Positions 1-6,019 are shown, counted from the stretch's first letter. The stretch: 6,752 nt of DNA from Anaerolineaceae bacterium (GCA_027348305.1 DAIEPS010000099.1:1-6752); one strand, 5' to 3'. Notes: generated by a model not told the origin, from the letters alone. A program made the numbers and translations.

Positions 1-2
1 CG

Positions 3-155
3 AACACGCTGGCCGAATTAGAGAAAGTGAATACTGAGAATCAGTTCAAAAAATCTGTTATCCAATTCAGGGTAGCTCAAATTCAATCTATGATAAACTG
101 GTTAATTAGGTTGCATAATGCTATCAATAAGGAGACAGACCTTGAAAAAGAATAG
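3..155 (+). CDS. Possible C-terminal tail of an upstream gene (partial)
   Basis: One frame stays open from the window edge to a TAG at 153-155, giving 50 residues. They are mostly helical and charged, beginning NTLAELEKVNTENQ and ending NKETDLEKE. The first 45 bases are richer in GC than the following spacer, and the start resembles a coiled-coil segment. If the frame is real, its end overlaps the TTG start of the lipoprotein gene by 14 bases, and the ribosome-binding site of that gene lies inside it. A 50-codon open frame in AT-rich DNA can also arise by chance. No family is recognisable, and the start lies outside the window. Confidence 0.35.
   Translation, partial: NTLAELEKVNTENQFKKSVIQFRVAQIQSMINWLIRLHNAINKETDLEKE
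129..134 (+). promoter_or_regulatory. Ribosome-binding site that decides the lipoprotein start
   Basis: AAGGAG lies 7 bases before the TTG at 142-144, which is near-ideal spacing. The ATG at 118, in the same frame, has no purine-rich site in front of it. This supports TTG 142 as the true start. Confidence 0.7.
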
Positions 156-1293
156 ATTGATTCCCATCGCAATAGTTCTGGTATTGGTGATCGGCTTGCT
201 GGCTGGATGCACCTCACCGGCCGCGCCAACAACAGCGCCAACAGAGGCGCCGACAGCCACTCCAACGGCAGCCCCAACTGAAGCCGCCGCGGCATCCGCG
301 ATTGTGGTGACCGACGCCCTTGGGCGGACGGTTGAGTTCAGCGAACTTCCCCAGCGGATCGTCATCGTCGGCAAAGGCACCACGCTTTTGGCCAATTCCG
401 CTTTCATGTTCCCGCAGGCAGAAGACCGGGTCATTGCCTATGAACTTCGCTTGCAAATGAAGGACAGGAATTTTATCCAGACCATTTTTACAAAAAATGC
501 AAATGTGACCCTGCTTGACAAAGATGCAGGTCCTGAACAGATCGCGCCATTGAATCCGGACCTGGTCATTACCAAGACCTATAACCAAGAAAAATTGGGC
601 ACCGCAGTTGAAGAGCTGGGCGTCAAGGTCGTTTATTTGGACTTGGAATCCACCGATAAGTTTTACCAGGATATCCGTACCCTTGGGCAGATCTTCGGCA
701 ACGATGCCCGGGCGGAAGAGATCGTGGGCTTATATCAGGCCAATGAAACCAGGATCGCCGATGCTTTGAAAGGTCTCTCCGATGCAGACAAACCCTCCGT
801 TTTACTGCTGCAATATTCCAATAAAGGCGGAGAAGTAGCCTTCTCGGTTCCTCCGATGGAATGGCTTCAGACCGTTTTGGTGCAAAATGCTGGCGGCGCC
901 CCTGCCTGGAAAGACGCCATCTCTGAAGGCGGATGGACTGTGGTTTCACTTGAACAGATTGCGGCCTGGAACCCGGATATGGTCTTTGTTGTCGATTATT
1001 CCGGCAAAGCCGTGGATGTGGTCGCCCAACTTAAAGCTGATGCCAACTGGCAGGCTCTGAACGCGGTCATCAACAGCAAGATCTACGCTTTTCCGGTTGA
1101 TTTCTTGAGCTGGGACCAGGCTGATCCACGTTGGGGGCTTGGCGAATTGTGGCTGGCCTCGAAACTCCATCCTGACCGCTTTGAAGGCATCAAATTTACA
1201 GACGAACTGAGCAGTTTCTACAAGTCTTTCTACGGGCTTGATGAAGCCACCATTAACGAAAAGATAATGCCCCTCGTATCGGGCGATTTCTAA
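142..1293 (+). CDS. ABC transporter substrate-binding lipoprotein (metal-chelate/corrinoid class, TroA/BtuF-like fold)
   Basis: This is the extracytoplasmic receptor that delivers ligand to the permease encoded next. From TTG 142 the product has 383 residues. It starts MKKNRLIPI, followed by a hydrophobic segment and the lipobox LLAGC, with the lipidated Cys23 encoded at 208-210. A 30-residue Ala/Pro/Thr-rich spacer follows. The binding domain begins around VTDALGRTVEF and PQRIV (residues 57-74), typical of class III periplasmic binding proteins. A mid-domain stretch with NPDLVI and a later NPDMVFV match the repeated 'NPDLVI' strand of these proteins. Near the C-terminus, SWDQADPRW (323-331) and LGELWLASKLHPDRF resemble the ligand-side end seen in iron-complex and MolA-type receptors. 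An ATG at 118 would add eight residues but lacks a ribosome-binding site. Ligand candidates are ferric chelates, corrinoid, haem, or molybdate/tungstate; none is proven. The class call is firm, the substrate is open. Confidence 0.9.
   Translation: MKKNRLIPIAIVLVLVIGLLAGCTSPAAPTTAPTEAPTATPTAAPTEAAAASAIVVTDALGRTVEFSELPQRIVIVGKGTTLLANSAFMFPQAEDRVIAYELRLQMKDRNFIQTIFTKNANVTLLDKDAGPEQIAPLNPDLVITKTYNQEKLGTAVEELGVKVVYLDLESTDKFYQDIRTLGQIFGNDARAEEIVGLYQANETRIADALKGLSDADKPSVLLLQYSNKGGEVAFSVPPMEWLQTVLVQNAGGAPAWKDAISEGGWTVVSLEQIAAWNPDMVFVVDYSGKAVDVVAQLKADANWQALNAVINSKIYAFPVDFLSWDQADPRWGLGELWLASKLHPDRFEGIKFTDELSSFYKSFYGLDEATINEKIMPLVSGDF
217..285 (+). repeat. Low-complexity Ala/Pro/Thr linker coding repeat
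   Basis: Degenerate repeats of an APTx/APTE unit follow the lipidated cysteine directly. They encode a flexible, possibly glycosylated tether between the membrane anchor and the binding domain. Linkers of this composition are common in Chloroflexota and other monoderm lipoproteins. It is part of the lipoprotein gene and not a mobile repeat. Confidence 0.7.
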
Positions 1294-1303
1294 TTCTCAA
1301 CCT

Positions 1304-1335
1304 TTTGTGGGGTGACCCAATGGCCACCCCACAAA
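1304..1335 (+). promoter_or_regulatory. Strong intercistronic hairpin between receptor and permease genes
   Basis: The arms 1304-1317 and 1322-1335 pair over 14 bp with a single A/C mismatch and a CAAT loop (1318-1321). The outer 11 bp are perfect (TTTGTGGGGTG with CACCCCACAAA). No T-run follows, so it is not a standard intrinsic terminator. In ABC import operons such hairpins often shield the upstream receptor mRNA from 3' decay, giving more receptor than membrane subunits. That role is inferred here. The structure would also bury the GTG at 1312, which argues against that codon as the permease start. Confidence 0.7.
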
Positions 1336-1347
1336 CATAGAGTGACT

Positions 1348-2340
1348 TTGAAAAAAAACCTCTGGCTTTCACCCATCATCCTCATTCTGATCCCTTTGCT
1401 GGTGTTTCTCATTTCACTGGTCATGGGCAGGTACCCCAAACCGCTGTTCATGCCGATCTCCGTATTGATAAATGATGAACTGGCGCAGCGCCTGGTGTTC
1501 AGCCTGAGGCTGCCGCGCCTGCTCAGCGCCATGTGCCTGGGGATGGCCCTTTCGGCAGCCGGCGGTGTGATGCAGATGCTCTTTCGCAATCCGCTGATCG
1601 AACCGGGCTTTTTGGGTGTCACCCAGGGTGCCGGCTTTGGCGCCGCCCTCAGCATCATCTTTTTGGGATCCTCCCCGCTGCTGGTTGAAACCAGTGCCAC
1701 GTTTTTTGCTGTGGCGGGTTTATTGTTCTCATATTTCATCGCGCGCAGGATCCGCTTTGGCGGGTGGGTGCTGCGTTTGATCCTGGCCGGGATCGCCGTC
1801 TCGGCATTCTTCTCCGCCGGCCTGGGCGTCTTGAAATATCTGGCAGACCCAACCTCGCAACTGCCCGAGATCACCTTCTGGCTGCTGGGCGGATTGTGGT
1901 CGGTCACATGGCGCGACCTGTTCTATATTTTGCCTGTCGTGGTGATCGGTCTGGTGATCATTTACCTGATGCGCTGGCGCTTGAACTTGCTCTCCCTTGG
2001 GGATGAGACCGCTGCTTCACTGGGGGTTTCCGTCAAAACCGAGCGCACCCTGCTGCTGGGTGTCAGCGTGGCCATCACAGCCGTGGTCGTCTCTGTGGCG
2101 GGCATCGTGGGGTGGATCGGCTTGATCATTCCACACATCGCCAGGCGTCTGGTGGGTGCCAATTCTGCCAACTTCATCCCCGTCAGCATCGCCATTGGCG
2201 GCGCATTTGCCATCCTGTGTGACGATATTGCCCGCACGTTGTCAGCAGGCGAAATTCCGCTTGGCATTATCACATCACTTTTAGGCGCGATCATTTTCCT
2301 GGCCTTAATGATCAGCCCCGGTGTGAGGTTGAAGCAATGA
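1348..2340 (+). CDS. FecCD/BtuC-family ABC transporter permease
   Basis: This is the membrane subunit of the importer, which should form a homodimer with about ten helices per chain. From TTG 1348 it has 330 residues, the usual family length, and begins MKKNLWL with a first helix right after. Family marks appear in order: RLPRLLSA, then AAGGVMQMLFRNPLIEPGFLG in the second and third helices; the cytoplasmic coupling loop LGDETAASLGVSV that contacts the ATPase; WIGLIIPHIARRLVG; and EIPLGIITSLLGAIIF near the C-terminus. GTG 1342 is also possible. GTG 1312 gives the longest frame but sits inside a strong hairpin. The SD-like GAG at 1340-1342 is weak, so the exact start is uncertain. The stop overlaps the ATPase start (ATGA), which suggests translational coupling. 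Substrate is not readable from this subunit. Confidence 0.92.
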   Translation: MKKNLWLSPIILILIPLLVFLISLVMGRYPKPLFMPISVLINDELAQRLVFSLRLPRLLSAMCLGMALSAAGGVMQMLFRNPLIEPGFLGVTQGAGFGAALSIIFLGSSPLLVETSATFFAVAGLLFSYFIARRIRFGGWVLRLILAGIAVSAFFSAGLGVLKYLADPTSQLPEITFWLLGGLWSVTWRDLFYILPVVVIGLVIIYLMRWRLNLLSLGDETAASLGVSVKTERTLLLGVSVAITAVVVSVAGIVGWIGLIIPHIARRLVGANSANFIPVSIAIGGAFAILCDDIARTLSAGEIPLGIITSLLGAIIFLALMISPGVRLKQ

Positions 2341-3125
2341 GCCAGCCCATTTTATCCATCTCCAACCTCGAATTCAGCTACGAACCGGATCAAAAGAATG
2401 TGCTCAACGCGATCTCATTTGAGATCCAGCCCGGCACGATTACTGCCATCCTTGGGCCGAACGGCGCCGGAAAGACCACCTTGATCCACCTGCTGCTCGG
2501 GTTGCGCAAACCCTTGAGCGGCAGCATACTGTTGAAAGACAAGTCTATTGGCCATTATTCCCGCAAGGAATTAAGCCAGTGGATCGGGCTAGTCCCCCAA
2601 TCTGAGTATGTTCCCTTTGAATACAGCGTGCTGGAATACGTCTTGTTGGGGCGCGCGCCTTACCTGGGTCCGCTTGACCTGCCTTCTGAGGCGGATGTTG
2701 AGATAGCCCGGCAGGCATTGCTCCAGGTTGGGATCGAGCACCTTGAAAAACGCCCCATCCCTGAGCTGAGCGGCGGCGAGTTACAGCTTGTGCTTATTGC
2801 CCGCGCATTGGCACAGCAGCCCAAAGTGCTGCTTCTGGATGAACCCACCTCGCACCTTGACCTGAGCAACCGCAACATCACTCTTCAAATATTGAACCAA
2901 CTCCGTTCAACCGGTGTGACCGTGCTTTTCACCACTCATGATCCTGAAGCGGCTTCGCTGGTGGCCAACAACCTGGTGCTCATGCGCCAGGGCAGGGTGA
3001 TGCATACCGGCACGCTTGAAACCACTTTTACCAGTCAGAAGCTGAGCGAGACTTACGGCACGCATATTGATGTTATCCAGGTGGATGGGCTGCCCGTGGT
3101 GCGTTCACTGGAAAAACTGCAATGA
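2337..3125 (+). CDS. ABC transporter ATP-binding protein (BtuD/FhuC-type)
   Basis: This is the cytoplasmic ATPase that drives the importer. All motifs of an intact nucleotide-binding domain are present in 262 residues: Walker A GPNGAGKTT (40-48), Q-loop Gln88 in LVPQSE, signature LSGGE (144-148), Walker B VLLLDE (164-169), D-loop SHLD (172-175) and switch His201. The stretch VLEYVLLGRAPYLG after the Q-loop is typical of ATPases that partner FecCD-type permeases. Its ATG overlaps the permease stop as ATGA, and a GAGG element (2325-2328) lies 8 bases upstream. Its own stop overlaps the next gene in the same way. Nothing suggests inactivation. Confidence 0.95.
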   Translation: MSQPILSISNLEFSYEPDQKNVLNAISFEIQPGTITAILGPNGAGKTTLIHLLLGLRKPLSGSILLKDKSIGHYSRKELSQWIGLVPQSEYVPFEYSVLEYVLLGRAPYLGPLDLPSEADVEIARQALLQVGIEHLEKRPIPELSGGELQLVLIARALAQQPKVLLLDEPTSHLDLSNRNITLQILNQLRSTGVTVLFTTHDPEAASLVANNLVLMRQGRVMHTGTLETTFTSQKLSETYGTHIDVIQVDGLPVVRSLEKLQ

Positions 3126-3655
3126 CCTCAAAGATTTGGATCATCACAGGACCGTGCCAGGTTGGGAAAACGCGATTCTGCAGCTTTCTGCTCCAACACG
3201 CGCAATCGCAAGGGCTGCAACTGGCAGGGGTGATCTGCCCTCCTGTCTATGCTGAACAGCAAAAGACCGGCATCTCCATAGAGGATCTGAAATCACATGT
3301 TAGAAAAACCCTCGCCGTAAAGCGGACCTCGGAGACAGAAGGGCTGATGACAGAGCGCTGGGTCTTTGACGAAGAGGCATTAACATGGGGTAACCAATTG
3401 CTGGCAGAAACGGACGGATGTGACCTTCTCCTTGTTGATGAGCTTGGTCCGCTTGAGTTCACCCGCGGACAGGGCTGGCAAAACGGGCTGCTGGCGATCG
3501 ACAAAGGGGAATACAGGATCGCGGTGGTGGTCATCCGCCCTGCGCTGGTGGAAACGGCCGTCAAGCGCTGGCCTCACGCCCAGATGGCCGAGATTCCGCC
3601 GAATCTTGCTGATGAAGACATGCACCTCTTGATCAAAAAAATCCTACAGATTTAA
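3122..3655 (+). CDS. THEP1-like small P-loop NTPase coupled to the ABC importer
   Basis: The 177-residue product looks like a member of the THEP1/NTPase_1 nucleoside-triphosphatase family. The N-terminal P-loop is GPCQVGKT (10-17). The strand AGVICPPVY (35-43) corresponds to the family's second strand. Walker B with the family-typical tail is LLLVDELGPLEF (102-113), with Asp106 and Glu107. The segments WVFDEEALTWGNQLL and RGQGWQNGLLAID recall a conserved bacterial subgroup that I know mainly from Chloroflexota. Characterised THEP1 proteins hydrolyse NTPs in vitro, but their cell role is unclear. The ATGA overlap with the ATPase gene ties its synthesis to the transporter. It may act on a nucleotide-bearing cofactor or on the imported ligand; this is inference. 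It lacks the P-loop context of CobA/BtuR and CobU, and the histidine motif expected after the P-loop in MobB. Confidence 0.8.
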   Translation: MTSKIWIITGPCQVGKTRFCSFLLQHAQSQGLQLAGVICPPVYAEQQKTGISIEDLKSHVRKTLAVKRTSETEGLMTERWVFDEEALTWGNQLLAETDGCDLLLVDELGPLEFTRGQGWQNGLLAIDKGEYRIAVVVIRPALVETAVKRWPHAQMAEIPPNLADEDMHLLIKKILQI

Positions 3656-3738
3656 AAAAGATTTTTAATAAACCATTCTCAAGTAAAATAATTGCGTATG
3701 GCATCCACCTGCGGCAATCATTTTTATATAGAGGAATG

Positions 3739-4542
3739 ATGAATTTAATTAATCGGATCATGGGTAAAAAACCCAAATTAGGGCTGGCATTAAGCGGTGG
3801 CGCCACGCATGGGGCTGCCCATATCGGTGTTTTACAGGTACTGGAACGCGAGGGCATCAAACCGGATTTCGTTGCCGGCACCAGTGCGGGAGCGCTTGTG
3901 GGAGCCGCCTATTGTGCCGGTGTGCCGCTGGATGACCTGGAAAAACTGTTTCTTTCCATTGCCTGGCCAACCCTGGTGAAACTTTCCATCATTAAACCGC
4001 TGGCACTGTTTGACACACAACCCATGGAAGACTTTATCAGGAAGAATATCGGCGATTGTGAATTCAAAGATCTGAACCTGCCCTTTGCCGTCATTTGCTG
4101 CGACATTGTGAGCGGTGAACGGGTTGTGATGGATAAAGGGCCTGTCGCCCCCTGCGTACGTGCCAGCGCGGCCATCCCCGGATTGTTTTCGCCTGTCGAG
4201 ATCGATGGACGTCTATTGGTGGATGGCGGTGTGGTGGATAACCTGCCTGTGGAACACCTGAGCGTGATGGGAGCCGACTTTACCATTGGTGTTGATGTCT
4301 CTTCTCCGTCCAAACGCGGAAAACGCCCTGAGAATCCTTTTGAAAACTTGTTGGCCATGGTCTATATCATGCAGGAACGTTCCACTTCATTGAATCGGGA
4401 CTATTGTGATTGCTTCATCAAACCAAAAATTTCTCAATACTCTTCATGGGGGTTTGGCGACTCAGACAAAATGATCGAAGAAGGCAGAAAGGCAGCGGAA
4501 GCCGCCCTGCCGCAACTGATCAAATTCATGCCCAAAAAATAA
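3739..4542 (+). CDS. Patatin-like serine hydrolase (RssA-type)
   Basis: This is a predicted lipid acyl hydrolase with a Ser-Asp dyad. The oxyanion-hole region LALSGGATHGAAHIGVL lies at residues 16-32, the nucleophile elbow GTSAG has Ser49, and the catalytic Asp162 sits in VDGGVVDNLPV. Length (267) and compact form match bacterial RssA/YchK-type proteins. No signal peptide or membrane segment is seen, so it is probably cytoplasmic or peripheral to the membrane. ATG 3736 and ATG 3739 are adjacent. The GAGG at 3731-3734 is only 1 base from the former and 4 from the latter, so 3739 is preferred; ATG 3760 is also possible. The gene follows the transport operon after an 83-base AT-rich gap with no convincing terminator, so read-through is possible. 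It ends at its own strong terminator. The natural substrate is unknown. Confidence 0.93.
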   Translation: MNLINRIMGKKPKLGLALSGGATHGAAHIGVLQVLEREGIKPDFVAGTSAGALVGAAYCAGVPLDDLEKLFLSIAWPTLVKLSIIKPLALFDTQPMEDFIRKNIGDCEFKDLNLPFAVICCDIVSGERVVMDKGPVAPCVRASAAIPGLFSPVEIDGRLLVDGGVVDNLPVEHLSVMGADFTIGVDVSSPSKRGKRPENPFENLLAMVYIMQERSTSLNRDYCDCFIKPKISQYSSWGFGDSDKMIEEGRKAAEAALPQLIKFMPKK

Positions 4543-4565
4543 CCGTTAATTTCCATTGTCAGTAG

Positions 4566-4595
4566 AGGAACCGCATCAAATGTGGTTCCTTTTTT
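4566..4595 (+). terminator. Intrinsic terminator after the patatin gene
   Basis: AGGAACCGCAT (4566-4576) pairs with ATGTGGTTCCT (4580-4590) over 11 bp, including one G/T wobble, around a CAA loop. Five T residues follow directly, with more T-rich sequence after that. It lies 24 bases past the patatin stop and closes the transcript. Confidence 0.9.
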
Positions 4596-4640
4596 CTATT
4601 TTTACTTCAATCCACTCAAATTCTTGTTCTTAATAAAAAG

Positions 4641-4674
4641 TTACGCAAACTTGAACGAACTTACAAGTTTGTAA
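4641..4674. promoter_or_regulatory. Dyad upstream of the sortase-like gene promoter
   Basis: CAAACTTG (4646-4653) and CAAGTTTG (4664-4671) form a perfect 8-bp inverted repeat around a 10-base spacer. With a 2-base bulge the pairing extends to TTAC/GTAA (4641-4674). It lies about 18 bases upstream of the -35 box, where an activator or an upstream operator would bind. The AT-rich context makes chance symmetry plausible. Confidence 0.35.
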
Positions 4675-4691
4675 TATCTACCTTTTTTATC

Positions 4692-4720
4692 TTGTTAAAT
4701 TACCAATAAATTACTATAAT
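4692..4720 (+). promoter_or_regulatory. Sigma-70-type promoter for the sortase-like gene
   Basis: A perfect -10 box TATAAT (4715-4720) is preceded by TTGTTA (4692-4697), a 4-of-6 match to the -35 consensus, with the optimal 17-bp spacer. AT-rich DNA extends upstream. Transcription would begin near 4727 and give a leader of only about 15-27 bases before the candidate starts. Confidence 0.7.
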
Positions 4721-4741
4721 ATGACTTATAAATAAGAATTG

Positions 4742-5347
4742 ATGGAAAACAAGATGAAAAAACTAACCCTGAAATACAAATTCCTTTCCTTTGTCGCGGC
4801 GTTGATCATTGTCTTCGGCATTCTCCCCCCTACGTCAGTACAGGCGGCTGCAAGCACCACCTCCATTGAATCATTTGCTGCCTCCTTAAAGAAAACAGAT
4901 GCTTCTCAATTGGTCGGCGTTTTTGTGAAAAATGTCATGGCAGTTAAAGTGGTTCAACAATCATCGGCCACTTATGTCTCCACCAGTTCAGGCACAGTCA
5001 CTCAATTCGGCATGGCCAGCCAATATGGATCGATCGGCCTGTTGGCCCACAACTATCTGTCTGGCGCCAGTTTTTCAAAAATCGGGTCAGGAACCGAGAT
5101 CATCCTGGTCTATGGTGATGGCAGCACAAAGAAATACACTGTAACCTCCGTCAAAAAATATCAGGCGCTCAGCCCAACCGACCCCTATTCCAACTTTGTA
5201 AATCTGAGCAACCCCGATGCCACACTTACCAGTTCAGACGTGTTCAATGAAACCTACGGATCCGGCGGTCTGGTATTGCAAACTTGTATCAGTAAAAACG
5301 GAAATTCTTCGTGGGGACGCCTCTTCGTTATCGCGTCAGCCGCATAA
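4742..5347 (+). CDS. Secreted sortase-like protein (candidate cysteine transpeptidase)
   Basis: From ATG 4742 the product has 201 residues. The N-terminus has a Lys-rich start, a hydrophobic core FLSFVAALIIVFGIL and a signal-peptidase site near SVQAAAS (about residues 33-39), so the mature part should be exported. The remainder shows the sortase signature in order: His103 in LLAHNYLSG, Cys182 in LVLQTC, and Arg193 in SWGRLFVIAS. IILVYGDGSTKKYTV and YQALSP between them fit the intervening beta strands. Sortases join proteins bearing a sorting signal to the envelope or to one another through this Cys, aided by His and Arg. No further membrane helix is seen, so the protein may be released after cleavage unless the signal acts as an anchor. 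TTG 4739 and ATG 4754 are alternative starts; a GGA at 4744-4746 would serve 4754. No substrate with an LPxTG-like signal is encoded in the window. The family call comes from motif reading; the class is unassigned. Confidence 0.75.
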   Translation: MENKMKKLTLKYKFLSFVAALIIVFGILPPTSVQAAASTTSIESFAASLKKTDASQLVGVFVKNVMAVKVVQQSSATYVSTSSGTVTQFGMASQYGSIGLLAHNYLSGASFSKIGSGTEIILVYGDGSTKKYTVTSVKKYQALSPTDPYSNFVNLSNPDATLTSSDVFNETYGSGGLVLQTCISKNGNSSWGRLFVIASAA

Positions 5348-5370
5348 TCTTTCTCCCTTTTCTGCAAACC

Positions 5371-5418
5371 TTATAAAACACAAGAACAGCCTACAAAAGC
5401 TGTTCTTGTGTTTTATAA
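5371..5418. terminator. Perfect 20-bp inverted repeat, probable bidirectional terminator
   Basis: Arms 5371-5390 and 5399-5418 are perfect reverse complements over 20 bases (left arm TTATAAAACACAAGAACAGC) around the loop CTACAAAA. The GC-containing inner stem followed by TGTGTTTTAT, with the mirror image on the other strand, suits termination in both directions after the sortase-like gene. The T-tract is interrupted, and perfect symmetry of this length is more than a terminator needs. A repeat-family or regulatory origin is therefore possible. Confidence 0.65.
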
Positions 5419-5437
5419 TCAATGAAACCGCACATAT

Positions 5438-5443
5438 AGGGAG
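5438..5443 (+). promoter_or_regulatory. Ribosome-binding site of the flavin reductase gene
   Basis: AGGGAG lies 6 bases before ATG 5450 and fixes that start clearly. Confidence 0.75.
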
Positions 5444-5449
5444 AAAACC

Positions 5450-5980
5450 ATGAGCATCCAGACCATCGCACCTAAAGATCTTTCAGTCAAGATCCATTCC
5501 TTGTGGGATAAAGGCTGGTTCCTTCTTTCAGCCGGCAGTTTCGCAGAAGGCAAATTCAATTGTATGACCGTTTCATGGGGGTGGATGGGGACCATCTGGA
5601 ATAAACCCGTGGTTCAGGTTCTGGTCAGACCCACCCGCCATACCTATGGTTTTATGGAATCAAACCCGGATTTCACCATCTGCGCATTCCCAAACCATTA
5701 TCGCAAAGCCTTGAACTTGTTGGGAACAAAATCCGGAAGGGACGGCGACAAGATCAAAGAATCCGGTCTTACCCCCTGCAAAAGTTCTGCGGTTACAGCC
5801 CCCTCCTATATCGAAGCCAACCTGGTGATCGAATGTCGTAAGATCTACACAGACGTGATCAAACCGCAGGGTTTCATCGACGGATCGATCGAAAGCCATT
5901 ATCCCCTGGCGGATTATCACAAGATCTATTACGGCGAGATCCTCACCCTTCGGGGCGATCCTGCCCTTTACACCAGTTAA
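5450..5980 (+). CDS. Flavin reductase-like protein, FMN-binding split barrel
   Basis: The 176-residue product resembles the flavin reductase-like domain family (flavoredoxin type), which binds FMN in a dimeric split barrel and reduces flavin or acts as an electron carrier. Visible family marks are FNCMTVSWGWMGTIWNKP (residues 36-53), the flavin-side strand VQVLVRPTRHTYGFM, then FTICAFP and LGTKSGRDGDKI, where the Thr/Ser-Gly-Arg-Asp stretch matches phosphate-binding residues in relatives. The EANLVIECRKIY strand follows. No signal peptide is seen, so it is cytoplasmic. The length fits single-domain members. It stands alone between two hairpins, so it is probably monocistronic. The TATAAT at 5414-5419 could be its -10 box, but no good -35 is present. 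The physiological partner and electron donor cannot be read from the sequence. Confidence 0.88.
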   Translation: MSIQTIAPKDLSVKIHSLWDKGWFLLSAGSFAEGKFNCMTVSWGWMGTIWNKPVVQVLVRPTRHTYGFMESNPDFTICAFPNHYRKALNLLGTKSGRDGDKIKESGLTPCKSSAVTAPSYIEANLVIECRKIYTDVIKPQGFIDGSIESHYPLADYHKIYYGEILTLRGDPALYTS

Positions 5981-5984
5981 ATAA

Positions 5985-6019
5985 AAAATGGATGGCTCGA
6001 GACGGTAGCCATCCATTTT
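5985..6019. terminator. Shared bidirectional terminator between convergent genes
   Basis: AAAATGGATGGCT (5985-5997) and AGCCATCCATTTT (6007-6019) form a perfect 13-bp stem with a 9-base loop. On the plus strand it runs into TTTTGTTTT; on the minus strand the A-rich left flank (5983-5988) gives a T-run. It lies 5 bases past the flavin reductase stop and 59 bases beyond the end of the minus-strand gene, so it can end both transcripts. Confidence 0.88.

Noticed and set aside
61..120. TATGAT (89-94) and CATAAT (114-119) as promoter boxes for the transport operon
   Set aside because: Neither has a good -35 at the right distance, and the region may be the coding end of an upstream gene.
1290..1907. 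Long minus-strand open frame of 205 codons
   Set aside because: It lies antisense to the lipoprotein-permease junction and the first half of the permease gene, has no recognisable motif, and its composition is what codon bias on the opposite strand produces.
3122..3655. Reading the NTPase as MobB, CobU or CobA/BtuR, which would have fixed the transporter substrate
   Set aside because: The P-loop context GPCQVGKT and the VDELGPLEF Walker B fit THEP1. The CobA pattern around GNGKGKT, the CobU N-terminal GGxRSGKS and the histidine motif expected in MobB are all absent.
3656..3735. TTAAAAA/TTTTTAA palindrome and TAAAAT or TATATA boxes as terminator or promoter between the NTPase and patatin genes
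   Set aside because: The stem is only A/T pairs, no candidate -10 has a credible -35 at 16-18 bp, and TATATA would place transcription start inside the gene. Nothing else is seen in this gap.
3909..4358. Minus-strand open frame of 149 codons
   Set aside because: It lies fully within the patatin-like gene, whose catalytic motifs are intact. The antisense product shows no domain.
5371..5418. Insertion-sequence ends or a MITE
   Set aside because: There is no flanking target-site duplication and no internal sequence beyond an 8-base loop. A terminator or small palindromic repeat fits better.
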